A stretch of DNA of 64,000 nt from assembly GCF_003312875.1 (NCBI RefSeq), contig NZ_CP015163.1, positions 7,130,001 to 7,194,000 of the forward strand, written 5' to 3'. The position numbers and the translations under genes are program-made. Position 1 is the first letter of the stretch; every line of letters starts with the position of its first letter. The stretch comes from Amycolatopsis albispora. GTDB lineage: Bacteria; Actinomycetota; Actinomycetes; Mycobacteriales; Pseudonocardiaceae. The notes under the pieces are model-generated. The model did no database searches. It had not been told where the DNA came from and worked only from the letters and a program-made list of their open reading frames with translations. This document shows positions 16,329 to 25,175 of this stretch, piece by piece.

Positions 16329-17285
16329 CTATCGCACGGCGGGCCGCCGGTACCAGTAGGTCCACAGCGGCCGGTAGCCCTGCGCGTACCAGAACGGCGT
16401 CGAGCGCGGGTTCGCCAGCGCGTGGTGCAGCAGAGCGAGATCCACGCCCTCGGTGTCGAACACCTGGTGCGCGTGCGCGGCGAGCGCGGTGCCGACGCCG
16501 GTGCTGCGTGCCTGCTCGGCGACGTTCAGCGAGGTCAGGTACCCGATCTTCGGGTGGCTGCGCTGGTCGACGTAGATCTTCGCCCAGTCCGACGACGGCG
16601 GCAGCTGCACCCTGGCCACCCCGAGCGCCTTGCCGTACACCTCGGCGATCCACAACGGCGGCTCGTCCTGCGCCAGCACCTCTTCGACCTCGGCGGTCAG
16701 CGCGCGCTCGGTGCTCTCGCGCACGGTCGCGACGCCGAACTGCGCGTCGTAGTGCTGCAGCTCCAGCAGGAGGTCGACCACGTTGGTGAGGTCGTCGCGG
16801 GTGGCCGTGCGCACGGCCACGCCCGGCGTCTGCCGCGGCCCGCGGCCGTGCCGTTCGGCCGGCCGGACGGCCACCACGCGCACCGGCGCGAACCCGTGTC
16901 GCAGCAGCTCACCGGCACCGGTCGAGTCGCGGCTGGGCCGGATCACCACGGCGGCGGTCTCCCAGTCATTCCGCGCGGTACCGGCGGCGGCCAGCCGTTC
17001 CTGCCACTTCTCCAGCAGCCTGCCGAGCGCGGTGCCCGGATCGGGACCCGCCAGCCGCAGGTCCATCCGGTGCTCGACCAGCGCGCGCCACTGCGCGCCG
17101 GGGGCGTCACCAGGGGTCATCTCGCAGGAGAGCACGCCGAGTGCGGCCGAATCGCGCTCCTCGGCGGTCAGCACGGTGACATCCGGATCGTCGGGCAGGT
17201 TCCCTGGCGGGGGCAGGAGGGGGTCGATCGCCTTCAGCCGGGCGGCGTGCTCGTCGGCGATGGCAGAAAAATCCGTGAGGTCCAC
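16329..17285 (-). CDS. GNAT family N-acetyltransferase
   Basis: A 318-aa protein starting at GTG 17285. The C-terminal half is a GNAT domain: VAVRTATRDDLTNVVDLLLELQHYD (~155-180), IAEVYGKALGVARVQL, and the acetyl-CoA loop region LNVAEQARSTGVGTALAAHAHQ (~265-285), ending in NPRSTPFWYAQGYRPLW. The N-terminal ~150 residues may be a second, degenerate GNAT fold. The substrate is unknown. It is divergent from the EAL-domain gene. Confidence 0.85.
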   Translation of the reverse strand: MDLTDFSAIADEHAARLKAIDPLLPPPGNLPDDPDVTVLTAEERDSAALGVLSCEMTPGDAPGAQWRALVEHRMDLRLAGPDPGTALGRLLEKWQERLAAAGTARNDWETAAVVIRPSRDSTGAGELLRHGFAPVRVVAVRPAERHGRGPRQTPGVAVRTATRDDLTNVVDLLLELQHYDAQFGVATVRESTERALTAEVEEVLAQDEPPLWIAEVYGKALGVARVQLPPSSDWAKIYVDQRSHPKIGYLTSLNVAEQARSTGVGTALAAHAHQVFDTEGVDLALLHHALANPRSTPFWYAQGYRPLWTYWYRRPAVR

Positions 17286-17504
17286 GTCACATATTCAAGT
17301 CCCCCGCGTCTTCAGAGAGACACCCGGCCCACCGCGGCCCCGGACCCGAATACCACTCGCGTTTCACCCCGGTGGTTCCCCCAGGTCCACGCGGTTGGCT
17401 AGGAGTTAACCCTTAGCTGATCCCATAATGGTCGGAAAGAGGCTCAAATACCCCCTCCGGGGTACAGTGAGCCCTCGTTCGCGATCAGGCCGTAAGGAGG
17501 TTGC

Positions 17505-20117
17505 ATGCCGGACTCAGGCGGCAGAACCGCTACCGCCGGCCCGGTGCCCTCGACAGCCGCGGACGAGGCGGCGGTGGACGAACGGCGCTTCCGCGTCTAC
17601 ACCGCGACCGTGCTCACCGTCGGCCTGGTCACCGCCGCGGTGGTGAGCTGGTGGCTGCCCTTCGAGGGCTCGGCGATGCTCTGGTGGATCACCCCGGTGC
17701 TCGCGCTGGCCTTCCTGCTCGCCGAACAGCTCGGCATCAACGTCGACGTCCGCAGCGGCATCTCGTGGACCATCTCGTTCACCGAGATCCCGCTGGTCAT
17801 CGGCTTCTTCATCGCGCCGTTCGAAGTGGTGCTGGTGGCGCACCTGATCGCCGGCGTCGGCACGCTGCTGGCCCGGAAGGTACGCGGGCGCGTGCTGTAC
17901 AACGCCGGTGCCTTCCTGCTGGAGATCACCGGCGCCTTCGCGGTGGCCGGACTGGTCAAGTTCGCCGTCGGCGGGCCCGGCATGCCGTGGCTGGCCGCGC
18001 TGGCCGGCACGCTCACCGCGCCGCTGGTCAGCACCCTGCTCGCGCTCGCCGCGGTCCGCGTGCTGCGGCGCCGCATGCGCGTGAGCACCGCGCTGCGGCT
18101 GACCGGCCGGATCCTGGTGGTCGGCTTTGTCAACGCCTCGGTCGGCCTGTCCGGTTACCTGGTCATCTTCCACGTGCCCGAGGCGTGGCCGCTGGTGCTC
18201 GCGGTGTTCCTCGGCCTCACCGCCCTCTACTGGGCCTATTCGGACCTGTTGCGCGAGCAGCGCGACATGGAAGCCTTGTCCGACGTGAGCCTGATGGTCG
18301 CGCGCTCCGGTCAGCAGGCCGCGGCCCGCCCGGCCAGCCGCGCCGACGACTTCGGCCGCGGCGTGGACGTGGTCGAATGGGGCGCGATCGCCGAGCGCAT
18401 CAAGGACCAGCTCGCCGCCGGCCGGGTGGTGCTGCGGCTGCGGCTCGAACCCACCGATGCCATGCGCGCGGTCGTCTCCGGTGATCCGCTGCCCGCCGAG
18501 GACACCACCGCCGACGACCCGCTGGTCCGCCTGCCCGGCGCGCACGTCCGCCACTTCCGGCTCACCGAAGCCAATCCCGAGGTGCGCGGCGCGCTGCTGG
18601 ACCGCGGCGCGCAGGAGGCACTCGTGGTGCCGTTGCGCAGCGCGAACCAGCTGCTCGGCATCATCGAAGCGCACGACAGGCTGTCCCGCTGGCGCGGCTT
18701 CGGCAAGTCCGACGTGCAGCTGCTCGGCACCATGGCCAGCCACCTCGCCACCGCGCTGGACAACCGCCGCCTGCTGGCCACGCTGCGTCACGACGCCTAC
18801 CACGACCCGCTCACCGGCCTGCTGAACCGGCCCGGCTTCCGCCAGGTGGCGCGCGAGCCGCTGCGCGAGCGCCTCGGCTCGGTGGTGCTCCGGATCGAGC
18901 TGGACGTGTTCTCCACGGTCAGCGACGCGCTCGGCTACGCCTGGGCGGACCGCATGGTCATCGCGGCCGGTCGCCGCATCCGCGACACCCTCGGCAGCGA
19001 CGTGCCGCTCGCCCGGCTCGAAGGCGCTTCCTTCGCCGCGCTGATCGTCGAACGCACGCCGGAACAGGCGCACGAGATCGCCGAATGCCTGCGGGCCGAG
19101 CTGTCCGCGCCGTATCCGGTGGACCGGCTGACCGTCGAAGCCAACGCCAAGGTCGGCTACGCCTCGCCGACGCCGGAGGAGGAGAGCGCGGACGCGGTCG
19201 ACGTGGACGCCCTGCTCCAGCGCGCCGACGTCGCGGTCCGCGCCACCCGCGGTGGTGAAGAGGTCCGCGGGTACGTGCCGAGCATGGGCCAGATCTTCAT
19301 GCGCCGGTTCCAGATGGTCACGCAGTTCCGGCAGTCCGTGGAGGACGGCCAGGTCAGCGTGCACTACCAGCCCAAGGTGACGCTGCCGAACCGGCACGTG
19401 CAGGGCGTGGAGGCGCTGGTCCGCTGGGTGCACCCGGAGTTCGGCAAGCTCGACCCGGACGAATTCGTGCCCGCGGTCGAGGCGGCCGGCCTGATCGGCG
19501 TGCTCACCGAGTTCGTGCTGGAGCAGTCGCTGCGGCGGGTGCGCAAGTGGCTGGACGAGGGCCTGCGGATCTCGGCGGCGGTCAACCTGTCCGTGCGCAA
19601 CCTGGCCGACGAGGAGTTCCCGCGCAAGGTGGTCGAGGCGCTCGAGCGCTTCGACGTGCCGCCGGAGCTGCTCACCTTCGAGCTGACCGAGTCCGGCGTG
19701 ATGTCCGACCCGCAGAAGGCGCTGCCGATCCTGCGTGAGCTGCACTCGCTGGGCATCGTGCTGGCGGTGGACGACTTCGGCACCGGGTACTCGTCGCTGG
19801 CCTACCTGCGGCAGCTCCCGGTCGACCAGGTCAAGATCGACAAGAGCTTCGTCCTCGGCATGGGCACCGACCTCGGCGATTTGGCGGTGGTGCGGTCGAT
19901 CGTCGAACTCGGCCATTCGCTGGGCCTGACGGTCGTCGCCGAGGGCGTCGAGGACGACGTGGCGCGCGACCAGCTGGAGGCGATGGGCTGCGACGTCGCC
20001 CAGGGCTACCTGATCTCGCGCCCGCTCGCCGAGGACCGGCTCGAGGCGTGGCTGCTGGCCCGCACGGCCCGCTCGCCCGGCCGCCACACCGAGACCGTGC
20101 TGACCCTGCTGACCTGA
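17505..20117 (+). CDS. Membrane GGDEF-EAL protein, probable c-di-GMP phosphodiesterase
   Basis: An 870-aa protein; AAGGAGG lies before the ATG at 17505. The N-terminal ~250 residues form about eight membrane helices. A GAF-like region ends near 425. The GGDEF domain (~430-560) keeps LTGLLNRPGF, but its active site reads LEGASF instead of GGDEF, so cyclase activity is unlikely. The EAL domain (~600-850) is intact: EALVRW (~635), NLSVRN, ELTESG, DDFGTGYSS (~755), KIDKSF and EGVE. It therefore probably degrades c-di-GMP, with the GGDEF part possibly a GTP sensor (inference). Confidence 0.93.
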   Translation: MPDSGGRTATAGPVPSTAADEAAVDERRFRVYTATVLTVGLVTAAVVSWWLPFEGSAMLWWITPVLALAFLLAEQLGINVDVRSGISWTISFTEIPLVIGFFIAPFEVVLVAHLIAGVGTLLARKVRGRVLYNAGAFLLEITGAFAVAGLVKFAVGGPGMPWLAALAGTLTAPLVSTLLALAAVRVLRRRMRVSTALRLTGRILVVGFVNASVGLSGYLVIFHVPEAWPLVLAVFLGLTALYWAYSDLLREQRDMEALSDVSLMVARSGQQAAARPASRADDFGRGVDVVEWGAIAERIKDQLAAGRVVLRLRLEPTDAMRAVVSGDPLPAEDTTADDPLVRLPGAHVRHFRLTEANPEVRGALLDRGAQEALVVPLRSANQLLGIIEAHDRLSRWRGFGKSDVQLLGTMASHLATALDNRRLLATLRHDAYHDPLTGLLNRPGFRQVAREPLRERLGSVVLRIELDVFSTVSDALGYAWADRMVIAAGRRIRDTLGSDVPLARLEGASFAALIVERTPEQAHEIAECLRAELSAPYPVDRLTVEANAKVGYASPTPEEESADAVDVDALLQRADVAVRATRGGEEVRGYVPSMGQIFMRRFQMVTQFRQSVEDGQVSVHYQPKVTLPNRHVQGVEALVRWVHPEFGKLDPDEFVPAVEAAGLIGVLTEFVLEQSLRRVRKWLDEGLRISAAVNLSVRNLADEEFPRKVVEALERFDVPPELLTFELTESGVMSDPQKALPILRELHSLGIVLAVDDFGTGYSSLAYLRQLPVDQVKIDKSFVLGMGTDLGDLAVVRSIVELGHSLGLTVVAEGVEDDVARDQLEAMGCDVAQGYLISRPLAEDRLEAWLLARTARSPGRHTETVLTLLT

Positions 20118-20192
20118 GGTTTTGCCAAAAGGGGACCCCCTCTCCGGCGGCTGGAACGGCCTTGGTAATCTTTTCGAGCAAGAACAGAGCAG

Positions 20193-20265
20193 GCCCCTTT
20201 AGCTCAGTCGGCAGAGCGTCTCCATGGTAAGGAGAAGGTCTACGGTTCGATTCCGTAAAGGGGCT
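20193..20265 (+). tRNA. tRNA-Thr (anticodon GGT)
   Basis: Acceptor GCCCCTT pairs with AAGGGGC. Anticodon stem TCTCC/GGAGA encloses ATGGTAA, giving GGT. The T arm is TACGG-TTCGATT-CCGTA. It opens the conserved tRNA-Thr, tRNA-Met, rpmG order. A GCCGCGAT/ATCGCGGC hairpin (20277-20304) separates it from tRNA-Met. Confidence 0.96.
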
Positions 20266-20317
20266 CGGTGACCTACGCCGCGATGCGTAAGCGCGTATCG
20301 CGGCATCGGTCATGTGC

Positions 20318-20390
20318 GGCGGTGTAGCTCAGTTGGCAGAGCAAGCGGCTCATAATCGCTGTGTCGCCGGTTCAAGTCCGGCCACCGCTA
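20318..20390 (+). tRNA. tRNA-Met (elongator, anticodon CAT)
   Basis: Acceptor GGCGGTG pairs with CACCGCT, with one G-T wobble. Anticodon loop CTCATAA gives CAT. The T arm is GCCGG-TTCAAGT-CCGGC. The acceptor pairs to its first base and it is followed by rpmG, the usual position of elongator tRNA-Met in actinobacteria. Confidence 0.95.
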
Positions 20391-20450
20391 CGCGGGCTGG
20401 GTGGGCTGTGTTTGCGGACTGCGCAAACCGTCGCCGCTCCGCCGTATGAC

Positions 20451-20496
20451 CCGGGGGTCGGACCCCCGGACCCCCGCCAGGGGGCAAGCCCCCTGG
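20451..20496. repeat. Two adjacent GC-rich palindromes
   Basis: CCGGGGGTC-G-GACCCCCGG (20451-20469) and CCAGGGGGC-AA-GCCCCCTGG (20477-20496) lie side by side between tRNA-Met and rpmG. Both can form very stable hairpins. They resemble REP-type intergenic repeats and may separate tRNA and rpmG transcription. Confidence 0.75.
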
Positions 20497-20562
20497 ACCC
20501 CGGTGGTTGCCTTCGTTGGTTGGGTTGCCGGGACATTTTCTGTGTAGAGAGAGGCTAGTGCC

Positions 20563-20727
20563 GTGGCTGCGACCGACGTGCGACCGAAGATCACGCTGGC
20601 GTGCGAAGAGTGCAAGCACCGCAACTACATCACCAAGAAGAACCGGCGCAACAACCCGGACCGCTTGGAGATGAAGAAGTTCTGCCCGAACTGCGGTACG
20701 CACCGGACCCACAAGGAGACCCGCTGA
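20563..20727 (+). CDS. rpmG: 50S ribosomal protein L33
   Basis: A 54-aa protein that starts at GTG 20563 and reads [21 protein letters not shown], ending in HRTHKETR. It carries the two zinc-binding pairs CEEC and CPNC, so it is the zinc-containing (C+) form. GAGAGAGG precedes the start. It sits between tRNA-Met and (further on) hadA as in mycobacteria, but a serine protease gene has been inserted between it and hadA. Confidence 0.95.
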   Translation: MAATDVRPKITLACEECKHRNYITKKNRRNNPDRLEMKKFCPNCGTHRTHKETR

Positions 20728-20763
20728 GCGCTCGGCGCTCGCGCGTCCCACGCTGAACCTTCC

Positions 20764-20796
20764 ACAGGCCGTCCCCGTGACCAGGGGGCGGCCTGT
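20764..20796 (+). terminator. Hairpin after rpmG
   Basis: Arms ACAGGCCGTCCCC (20764-20776) and GGGGGCGGCCTGT (20784-20796) pair with one mismatch. There is no long T run. It probably ends the tRNA-rpmG transcript before the protease gene. Confidence 0.6.
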
Positions 20797-20948
20797 TGGC
20801 GTTGTACGGTGAATAACCAACAGTTCGGTTGTGGTTGGCAAGTTACCGACTAAAGTTGGTACCACTTTCGGGTGACCTTGAACACACTGTGTACCGCCGG
20901 TTACGGCCGGTGTTCCGTTCGGTCCCCCTGCGAAAGTGAGTTGCCGGT

Positions 20949-22049
20949 ATGAAACCCAACCCTGGACGGCGCAAGACCGCCCGGTCCACGATCGCGCTGC
21001 TGGCCGGAGCCACGGCGATCGGTTTCCTCACCCCGGCCACCGCGGCCGCCGGAGTCGATGGGTACGCGGCCGAGGTCGCCGACGCCGCCATCGCCTCGGT
21101 CACCGCGAAGGGCCTCACCGAAGCACAGGCGAAGCAACTGCTGAAGACCCAGGAAGCCCGCGCGAACACGCTGAACACCGCGCTCGGCGCCCTCGGCGAC
21201 CGCCAGGCAGGCGGCTACTTCGAGACCGACGGCACCCCGGTGGTGAACGTGCTCGACCAGGCCGCCGCGGCGCAGGTCAGCGCGACCGGCGCGGTCGCCA
21301 AGGTGGTCAAGTACTCGCTGTCCCAGCTCGAAGCCGCGCAGAGCAAGCTCGAGGCGCTGCCAGCCGTGGCGCACACCTCGATCGGCAAGGACACCAAGAC
21401 CAACCAGATCGTGGTCACCATCGCCGACGCCGCGCAGGGCACCGGCGCCCTGCTGTCCGCCGTCGGCGCGCTCGGTGACCAGGTCCGCGTCCAGCACGTC
21501 GCGGGCGAGATGACCCCGGCGATCCTCAACGGCGAGGCCATCACCGGCGGCGGTTCCCGCTGCTCGGCGGGCTTCAACACGAACAAGGGCGGCCAGAACT
21601 ACATCGTCGACGCCGGGCACTGCACCGGCGCGGTGGCCAACTGGGACGGCATCGGCCCGTCGGTCGAGGCCAGCTTCCCCGGCAACGACTACGGCCTGAT
21701 CCAGAACAACAGCGGCGACGCGCCGGGCGCGGTCACCCTGTGGAACGGCTCCACCCAGGCGATCACCTCGGCCGGCAACGCCACGCAGGGCCAGGAGATC
21801 TGCAAGAGCGGCAGCACCACGCACCTGACCTGCGGCTCGGTCACCGGCACCGACGTGACGGTGAACTACCCGCAGGGCGCGGTGAGCGGCCTGATCCAGA
21901 CCAGCGCCAGCGTCAACTCCGGTGACTCGGGCGGCTGCCTGTTCGCCGGCAGCGTCGGCGTCGGCATCACCTCCGGCATGGGCGGCGGCAGCTCGTTCTT
22001 CCAGCCGGTCACCGAGGCCCTGTCGGCGTACGGGGTTTCGCTGAACTGA
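20949..22049 (+). CDS. Secreted S1 serine protease (streptogrisin/alpha-lytic type)
   Basis: A 366-aa preproprotein. A signal peptide (residues 1-35, PATAAAG) is followed by a pro-region of about 160 residues. The mature domain begins near ITGGGSRCSAGF. The triad is visible as His in VDAGHCTG (~222), Asp in GNDYGLI (~246) and Ser in NSGDSGGCLF (~325). Cys pairs fit the chymotrypsin-fold bacterial proteases. The pro-region is expected to act as a folding chaperone that is cleaved off. It has its own terminator and interrupts the rpmG-hadAB order. Confidence 0.93.
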   Translation: MKPNPGRRKTARSTIALLAGATAIGFLTPATAAAGVDGYAAEVADAAIASVTAKGLTEAQAKQLLKTQEARANTLNTALGALGDRQAGGYFETDGTPVVNVLDQAAAAQVSATGAVAKVVKYSLSQLEAAQSKLEALPAVAHTSIGKDTKTNQIVVTIADAAQGTGALLSAVGALGDQVRVQHVAGEMTPAILNGEAITGGGSRCSAGFNTNKGGQNYIVDAGHCTGAVANWDGIGPSVEASFPGNDYGLIQNNSGDAPGAVTLWNGSTQAITSAGNATQGQEICKSGSTTHLTCGSVTGTDVTVNYPQGAVSGLIQTSASVNSGDSGGCLFAGSVGVGITSGMGGGSSFFQPVTEALSAYGVSLN

Positions 22050-22059
22050 TTTTCCCCGC

Positions 22060-22098
22060 GGAAGCGGGGCGTTCCCTGGTCGGGAATGCCCCGCTTCC
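22060..22098 (+). terminator. Terminator of the serine protease gene
   Basis: Arms of 17 bases (22060-22076 and 22082-22098) with one mismatched position and a 5-base loop. It ends just 11 bp before the candidate hadA -10 element. Confidence 0.8.
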
Positions 22099-22109
22099 GG
22101 CGTCCCGGG

Positions 22110-22115
22110 TAGCCT
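22110..22115 (+). promoter_or_regulatory. Candidate -10 for leaderless hadA transcript
   Basis: TAGCCT ends 6 bases before the GTG start at 22122 and no Shine-Dalgarno is present. This geometry (TANNNT-N6-GTG) is typical of leaderless actinobacterial mRNAs. No good -35 is seen. Confidence 0.5.
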
Positions 22116-22121
22116 GCTCGG

Positions 22122-22571
22122 GTGCCTTTGGACCCCTCGTTCACCGGCCGGGTGTACCCGCCGGACAACGCCTACGCAGTGAGCCGGGCGAAGATCGCCG
22201 AATTCGCCGACGCGATCGGCGACAAGAACCCGCTCTACCGCGATCCCGAAGCGGCCAGGGCCGCCGGCTACCCGGACGTGATCGCGCCGCCGACCTTTCT
22301 CACCGTGGTCAACCTGCGCGCGATCAACGTCATCGTCGGGGACCCGGAACTCGGGCTGGACTACTCGCGGATGGTCCACGGCGACCAGAGCTTCGCGCAC
22401 ACCCGGCCGGTGCACGCCGGCGACGTGATCGAGCTGACCACGCACATCGACGAGATCATGGCCCGCGCGGGCAACGACTTCATCACCCTGCGCGCCGAGA
22501 TCACCGACGCCGACGGGAAGCCCGTGTGCACCACGCGCGCCCAGCTGGTCGTCCGAGGGGAGGGCGTGTGA
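22122..22571 (+). CDS. hadA: (3R)-hydroxyacyl-ACP dehydratase subunit HadA
   Basis: A 149-aa MaoC-like N-terminal type protein: VYPPDNAYAVSRAKIAEFADAIGDKNPLYRD, then APPTFLTVVNLRA and HGDQSFAHTRPVHAGD. HadA lacks the catalytic His/Asp of the hot-dog dehydratase and serves as the acyl-binding partner of HadB in FAS-II elongation (known for mycobacteria). It overlaps hadB by GTGA. In genera without mycolic acids the pair's exact product is uncertain. Confidence 0.92.
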   Translation: MPLDPSFTGRVYPPDNAYAVSRAKIAEFADAIGDKNPLYRDPEAARAAGYPDVIAPPTFLTVVNLRAINVIVGDPELGLDYSRMVHGDQSFAHTRPVHAGDVIELTTHIDEIMARAGNDFITLRAEITDADGKPVCTTRAQLVVRGEGV

Positions 22572-22978
22572 GCACGTTCACCGCAGGCGAGGAACTGCCG
22601 CCGCTGTCCGTCCGCGTCACGCGCAGGCAGCTCGTCCAGTACGCCGGGGCGTCGCTGGACTTCAACCCGATCCACTGGAACGAGCGGTTCGCCAAGGAGG
22701 TCGGGCTGCCGGACGTGATCGGTCACGGCATGCTCACCATGGCGCTCGGCGCGCGGATGATCACCGACTGGCTGGGCGACCCCGGCAGGCTCGCCGAGTA
22801 CTTCACCCGGTTCACCCGGCCGGTGGTGGTGCCGGACGACAGCGAGGGCGCGCTGGTCGAGTTCACCGGCAAGGTGGCGAAGGTGAACGAGGACGGCACC
22901 GCGCGGGTCGACGTGACCGCGAAGTTCGACGGCAAGTCGGTGCTGGGCAAGGCGCAGGCGGTCGTCCGCCCTAGCTGA
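22568..22978 (+). CDS. hadB: (3R)-hydroxyacyl-ACP dehydratase subunit HadB
   Basis: A 136-aa MaoC hot-dog protein starting at GTG 22568, in the 4-bp overlap with the hadA stop. It has the hydratase-2 motif YAGASLDFNPIHWNERFAKEVGLPDVIGHGMLTMALG, with catalytic Asp and His (DFNPIH). Together with HadA it would dehydrate 3-hydroxyacyl-ACP in the FAS-II cycle. Its 3' end overlaps the convergent SGNH hydrolase gene by 8 bp. No hadC is found next to it. Confidence 0.93.
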   Translation: MSTFTAGEELPPLSVRVTRRQLVQYAGASLDFNPIHWNERFAKEVGLPDVIGHGMLTMALGARMITDWLGDPGRLAEYFTRFTRPVVVPDDSEGALVEFTGKVAKVNEDGTARVDVTAKFDGKSVLGKAQAVVRPS

Positions 22979-23873
22979 CCACCTTGCGCACGGCCTGGGC
23001 CATCGCCTGCTGGCCCTTCGCGTTGGGGTGCAGGCCGATGCCGGGTGAGGTGGCCACCAGGCCCTCCACCCAGCGGGTGTCGGGGTTCGTGCAGACGTCG
23101 TGGCCCTTGGTCGGGCCCGCGGTGTCGGCGAAGCCCGCGTCGTGCTGCTTGGCGGTCTCGGAGAGCGTGGTGTTGAGGTCGGCGAGCGCGTCGCGGAGGT
23201 AGGCCACGTCGGGCGCGCCGACCGGCAGGTTGGGCCAGCAGCCGTCGCCGTCGGGCAGCACGGTCGGGTAGCCGACCACGATGAGCTGCGCCTTCGGAGC
23301 CTTTGCGCGGATCTTCTTCAGCAGCTCAGCGACCTTCTTGCCGGTGCTGTCGATCTTCGCGGCGAGCTGGTCCTTGCCGCCCGAGGTGAACTTCTCCTTG
23401 CAGGGCGCGGCGGTCGGCGAGCCGGCCACGCACTCGCCGGCGAACCCGATGAAGCCGACGTCGTTGCCGCCGATGCCGAGGGTGACCAGCGTGGTCGCCT
23501 CGTTGACCGCGTTCAGCTGCGGTGGGTTGGTGCCGTTGCTGGTCTTCTGCGAGCCGGTGATGGACGCGGTCACCGCGCCGCTGCAGCTGACGTCGGCGAA
23601 CTCGGCGGGATTGATCTCGGCGGCGACCAGGTGCGGGTAGTTGTTGTCGGAACGGGCGCAGCCGGCCGGTTCGCCGGACAGCTTCCCGGTTTTCGGCGAC
23701 GAGGTGTAGGAGTCACCGAGCGCCACGTAGCGCCCGGTGCCGCCGCCGACGGCCGAGCCGGGCGGCGCGGGGGCCGCCTCGGAACCGCCGTTCTGCGTTT
23801 TGTAGTAGCCGAACCCCACGGCTGCCGCGAGCACCACCGCCACGAGCAGGCAACCGCCGCCGTTTTTTGCCAC
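22971..23873 (-). CDS. Secreted/anchored SGNH-GDSL hydrolase
   Basis: A 300-aa protein starting at GTG 23873, with an N-terminal hydrophobic segment (GCLLVAVVLAAAVGFGYY). The SGNH blocks are block I VALGDSYTS (Ser55), block III LGIGGNDVGF (~136) and block V GIGLHPNAKGQQAM (His near 287). It resembles the SGNH esterases/lipases of actinomycetes. Several Cys probably form extracytoplasmic disulfides. The substrate is unknown. Confidence 0.9.
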   Translation of the reverse strand: MAKNGGGCLLVAVVLAAAVGFGYYKTQNGGSEAAPAPPGSAVGGGTGRYVALGDSYTSSPKTGKLSGEPAGCARSDNNYPHLVAAEINPAEFADVSCSGAVTASITGSQKTSNGTNPPQLNAVNEATTLVTLGIGGNDVGFIGFAGECVAGSPTAAPCKEKFTSGGKDQLAAKIDSTGKKVAELLKKIRAKAPKAQLIVVGYPTVLPDGDGCWPNLPVGAPDVAYLRDALADLNTTLSETAKQHDAGFADTAGPTKGHDVCTNPDTRWVEGLVATSPGIGLHPNAKGQQAMAQAVRKVVS

Positions 23874-23891
23874 ATGACCGTTTGTACGCGA

Positions 23892-24827
23892 TCAGGAGCG
23901 CGCCGCACTCCCCGTACCGGGTGACGCCTGGTCACGGGCCAGGAGGTCGTTCAGCAACCCGGCGGCTTCCCGCGGCCGGTCGACCGTGACGTACACGCTG
24001 CGCCCGGACTTCAGGTCGAGCCGCAGCGCCTCGCCGCCGCGGACCTTGTACGCGGTGTCGCCGGTGAGCGGGTTGACGCGCACGCCGAGCCCGGTCCAGA
24101 AGCTGACGCGGTCCACGTCGGCCCCGGCGATCCGGTCGAGCGGCATTTGCCTGCGAAAGCCGATCAGGCGGATGGTGACGCCGTCGGCGCCGACCCGGAC
24201 GCGCAGCCTGGTCACCGCGTACAGCGCGACCGCGACGGCGATGGTGAGCACCGGGTACAGCACGAGCGGGGGATTCCCGGAGACCAGCGTGAGCGGGGTC
24301 AGGAGGGCGAGCAGGGGCAGGTAGTTGTTGCTCGCGCCGCCGGACCAGGAGGCGCGTTCCCCGGGCCGCAGCCCGACGGACGGCCCGGCCGGCTTGACCG
24401 GCTGTGGGCCGTTCGGCGCGATGAGCGCACCCAGCAGCCCGGCGACGATCGCGCCGCCGACCGGTACGGCCAGCACGACCAGGAAGTTGTCGGCCTGCCG
24501 CCAGTCGGCGGCGTCGAGGTTGGCGATCAGCACGGCGAGCGCGGTGACGGCCGGGAAGGCCGCGATCCCGGCCGCGAACCCGGCGCCGAATCGGACGGGG
24601 CGGCGGTTGAGCAGCAGGCTGCCCACGACCAGGAGGACGGCGGTGATGGTGAGCATGATCGGGACGAAGGTGGCCGCTTCGGCGGTCCCGTCGGGGCTGC
24701 CGTTCTGCCAGTGCACGGCGATCGGGTCGGGCAGTCGGTCGCGCCAGGTTTCGTGCAGTAGACCGGTGGCGATGGCGAGTACGGCGGGCAGGCCGCCGGT
24801 GGCGAGCGAGATGCGGAGTCGGTTCAC
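23892..24827 (-). CDS. DUF1648 membrane protein
   Basis: A 311-aa protein starting at GTG 24827, overlapping the gntR stop by GTGA. The N-terminus matches DUF1648 (LPDPIAVHWQNGSPDGTAE, typical PxxIPxHW-like motif). There are about six membrane helices. The C-terminal ~100 residues look like a PH-type domain (VRVGADGVTIRLIGFRRQMPLDRIAGADV). It is cotranscribed with the GntR regulator. GntR/YtrA-DUF1648 pairs often respond to cell-envelope stress (family knowledge); the role here is inferred. Confidence 0.82.
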   Translation of the reverse strand: MNRLRISLATGGLPAVLAIATGLLHETWRDRLPDPIAVHWQNGSPDGTAEAATFVPIMLTITAVLLVVGSLLLNRRPVRFGAGFAAGIAAFPAVTALAVLIANLDAADWRQADNFLVVLAVPVGGAIVAGLLGALIAPNGPQPVKPAGPSVGLRPGERASWSGGASNNYLPLLALLTPLTLVSGNPPLVLYPVLTIAVAVALYAVTRLRVRVGADGVTIRLIGFRRQMPLDRIAGADVDRVSFWTGLGVRVNPLTGDTAYKVRGGEALRLDLKSGRSVYVTVDRPREAAGLLNDLLARDQASPGTGSAARS

Positions 24828-25174
24828 GAGTAGCGCTCCTTGATCGTCCGGGTGAGCTCGTCGGCGTCGAGGCCGAGGCGTTTGGCCTCGGTGATGAGGT
24901 CGCCCACCAGTGCTGTCAGCCGCGCGCGCTCCCGCGCACCGGCGATGACCACCGCGCCGCGCCTGCGCCGCAGGTCGATGAGGCCCTCGTCGCGGAGGAG
25001 GGCGTAGGCGCGGAGAACGGTGTGGATGTTGATTTCGAGCGAGGCCGCCAGCTCGCGGGCCGGCGGCAGCTGCTCGCCGAGCGCGAGGTCCCCCTCGGCC
25101 AGCGCACGCCGCACCGCCGCGGCCACCTGCTCGAACAGCGGTAAGGGAGAGGCGGGGTCGATGCGTACCAGCAT
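24824..25174 (-). CDS. GntR (YtrA subfamily) regulator
   Basis: A 116-aa repressor. It has a winged helix-turn-helix (LFEQVAAAVRRALAEGDLALGEQLPPARELAASLEINIHTVLRAYALLRDEGLIDLRRRRGAVV) and a short C-terminal helical tail typical of the YtrA subfamily. Two identical inverted repeats lie at and before its start, so it probably represses itself and the DUF1648 gene. ATG 25174 has no Shine-Dalgarno. TACAGT (reverse strand) ends 7 bases upstream, which suggests a leaderless message with the first operator covering the start point. Confidence 0.92.
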   Translation of the reverse strand: MLVRIDPASPLPLFEQVAAAVRRALAEGDLALGEQLPPARELAASLEINIHTVLRAYALLRDEGLIDLRRRRGAVVIAGARERARLTALVGDLITEAKRLGLDADELTRTIKERYS

Positions 25175-25175
25175 A

